This document shows, one piece after another, positions 62,641 to 64,000 of a stretch of DNA of 64,000 nt. Positions within the stretch are counted from its first letter, which is position 1. Each line of letters starts with the position of its first letter. Source of the stretch: Notospermus geniculatus (Eukaryota > Nemertea > Pilidiophora > Heteronemertea > Lineidae); the NCBI GenBank assembly GCA_002633025.1, contig NMRB01002150.1, positions 1-64,000 of the forward strand, written 5' to 3'. The translations under genes were made by a program, and so were the position numbers. The notes below the pieces were generated by a model that saw only the letters and a program-made list of their open reading frames with translations, was not told the DNA's origin and did no database searches.

Positions 62641-64000
62641 CAAGGAAGATTTTTTATGGTTCCCGATCACTAAGATCGGGGAACCATATTGTTTTTGGTC
62701 ATGGTGTCTGTGTGTCTGTCTGTCTGTCTGTCTGTCTGGTCTTTCACGCCTCCATATCTTATCTCCTTCAACAGCTACAGCTCTGGTAACACATCCTACC
62801 CCTAGGTTTGTCAACCTGGGCGATCCAATGAGCTAATCATTTTCAACATCAGATGCCTCCATCATGATGTAATCAACATATCAGACTTGATATTTTGTCC
62901 GTCACGGCTCCTTTAGCACCTAGAGCAACAGAAACAAGTTCTACCCTAAGGTTTTCATACCCTAGGAATCCAATGGACTGATTTCTTTTGATCTGAGATG
63001 TTGGGGTCATGGTGATATCGATATGACAAATTTGATATTTTGAGAAAACTTGCCATATTGTCAACTGAGCAACATGAAACAAGTCTTAGTTCATGCGTGC
63101 TTTATCCAAGGACTGGACGATGCCCATTTCGATTATGCAACGACCTTGATGATCAGAGGTCAAGGTCAAACTTGATAATTTGAAATATCTCTGCCTGTGG
63201 TAGAGATAGAGGCATGATATCACCTATACTTAGGTTATTGATGATGCCGATTGATTTCGATTATGCAACGACTTCGATAATCAGAGGTCAATGTCAAGGT
63301 ACAGGTCAAACTTGATAATCTGAAATATCTATGCCTGCGGTAGAGGTAGAGGCATGATATCAGACATACTTGGGTTATTGAGAATGCCCATTTCGATTAT
63401 GCAGTGACCTTGATGATCAGATATGGTGACAGGACAAAACGTACCCGGACAAAACGGACCTAGGACAAAATGTACCGGACAAAAGGTACCATTTGTCCGG
63501 GTACCTTTTGTCCTAGGTACATTTTGTCCACTACCAATTGTCCGGGTTCATTTTGTCCTACAGCCATCAGATATCAAGATCAAGGTCAAGGTCAAGGTCA
63601 ACAAGATGACATTGTAAATGTCGTATGGTTCCCGATAGTACAGGTGCTTCTACCGGTACATGAATGGTACATTGACAGAGATCAAGGCACGTTGATAGAG
63701 ATCAGATAAAAAGGTACCGGTAATAGGTACTAGGTAATAAAGGTACTAGGTAAAAAGGTACAGTTAAAAAGGTCCTGGGTAAAAGAAGGTACTAGGTGAA
63801 AAGGTACAGAAAAAGGAATTAACCTAACCTCTACCACAGGCAGAGATATTTCAAGTTACCAAGTTTGACCTCGACCTTGACCTCTGATCATTGAGGTCGT
63901 TGCATAATCGAAATCGGCATCAACAACAACCTAAGTATGGCTGATATCATACCTCTATCTCTACCACAGGCAGAGATATTTCAAATTATCAAGTTTGACC
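62641..64000. repeat. GGTCAAGGTCAA repeat region with inverted arms
   Basis: A unit of about 125-140 bp (TTTCGATTATGC, GATCAGAGGTCAA, AAATATCTCTGCCTGTGGTA) occurs at about 63119, 63242 and 63382 in one orientation. It recurs at 63827-64000 in the other. In between lie GGACAAAA/TTTTGTCC arrays (63430-63560), AAGGTCAAGGTCAA (about 63580-63600) and GGTACTAGGTAA repeats (63710-63810). A (GTCT)n microsatellite sits at about 62716-62739. No genes. Confidence 0.75.

Noticed and set aside
62581-62650. tRNA gene or tRNA-derived SINE
   Set aside because: Only an A-box-like TGGCGCAGTCGGT is present; no B box at the right distance and no cloverleaf could be drawn.

Overview
The window is animal nuclear DNA, most likely from a marine invertebrate. 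The evidence is a spliced host gene on the minus strand with clean GT-AG introns, embedded in a dense litter of terminal-inverted-repeat (TIR) elements, non-LTR and LTR retrotransposons and satellite DNA. The species cannot be named from the sequence.

Host gene. Six coding exons of a SAMHD1-like dNTP triphosphohydrolase (HD domain) lie on the minus strand: 59480-59640, 57070-57185, 52189-52259, 16266-16427, 14571-14618 and 12279-12443. All splice phases agree and the four metal-site residues of the family (H, H-D, D) are present. The first (SAM domain) and last exons were not found. A seventh, exon-like copy (14650-14764) looks like a decayed duplicate. One intron (52189 to 16427) is about 35.8 kb long because it has been filled by nested transposons.

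The nest. Within that intron a small TTAA-flanked TIR element (16562-50543; an intact 204-bp copy sits at 5371-5574) was hit by a TA-flanked TIR element (16679-17583) and by a BEL/Pao LTR retrotransposon on the minus strand (LTRs 17607-17872 and 50188-50453). The BEL/Pao copy lacks its reverse-transcriptase core and was itself hit by a LINE (about 23061-28765), by TIR elements (20143-21746, 22077-22479), and by an 18.8-kb Polinton/Maverick (30055-48869) with 6-bp target duplications GACAGT. The Polinton was in turn hit by three small TIR elements (35482-35769, 39432-39620, 42130-42938).

The Polinton is AT-rich and virus-like. It encodes a chromodomain integrase, protein-primed DNA polymerase B, packaging ATPase, double-jelly-roll major capsid protein, two penton-like proteins, several membrane or coiled-coil proteins of probable virion function, two HNH/zinc-ribbon proteins, a 48-aa DUF5679-like zinc protein and, unusually, a deoxynucleoside kinase. 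Genes form three blocks: minus 30.8-35.45 kb, plus 35.47-41.7 kb, minus 41.7-48.6 kb. Almost every gene begins with TAAATG, often fused to the stop of the gene before. I found no adenovirus-like protease. Many genes are broken by frameshifts, insertions or a lost start codon, although the Polinton TIRs and the BEL LTRs are still about 98-99% identical.

Flanks. 1.17-3.4 kb is an 82-bp satellite. 3.4-12 kb and 50.5-64 kb are host intergenic or intronic DNA filled with TIR elements (some nested), a LINE 3' end, a 121-bp near-perfect palindrome and GGTCAAGGTCAA-type repeats.
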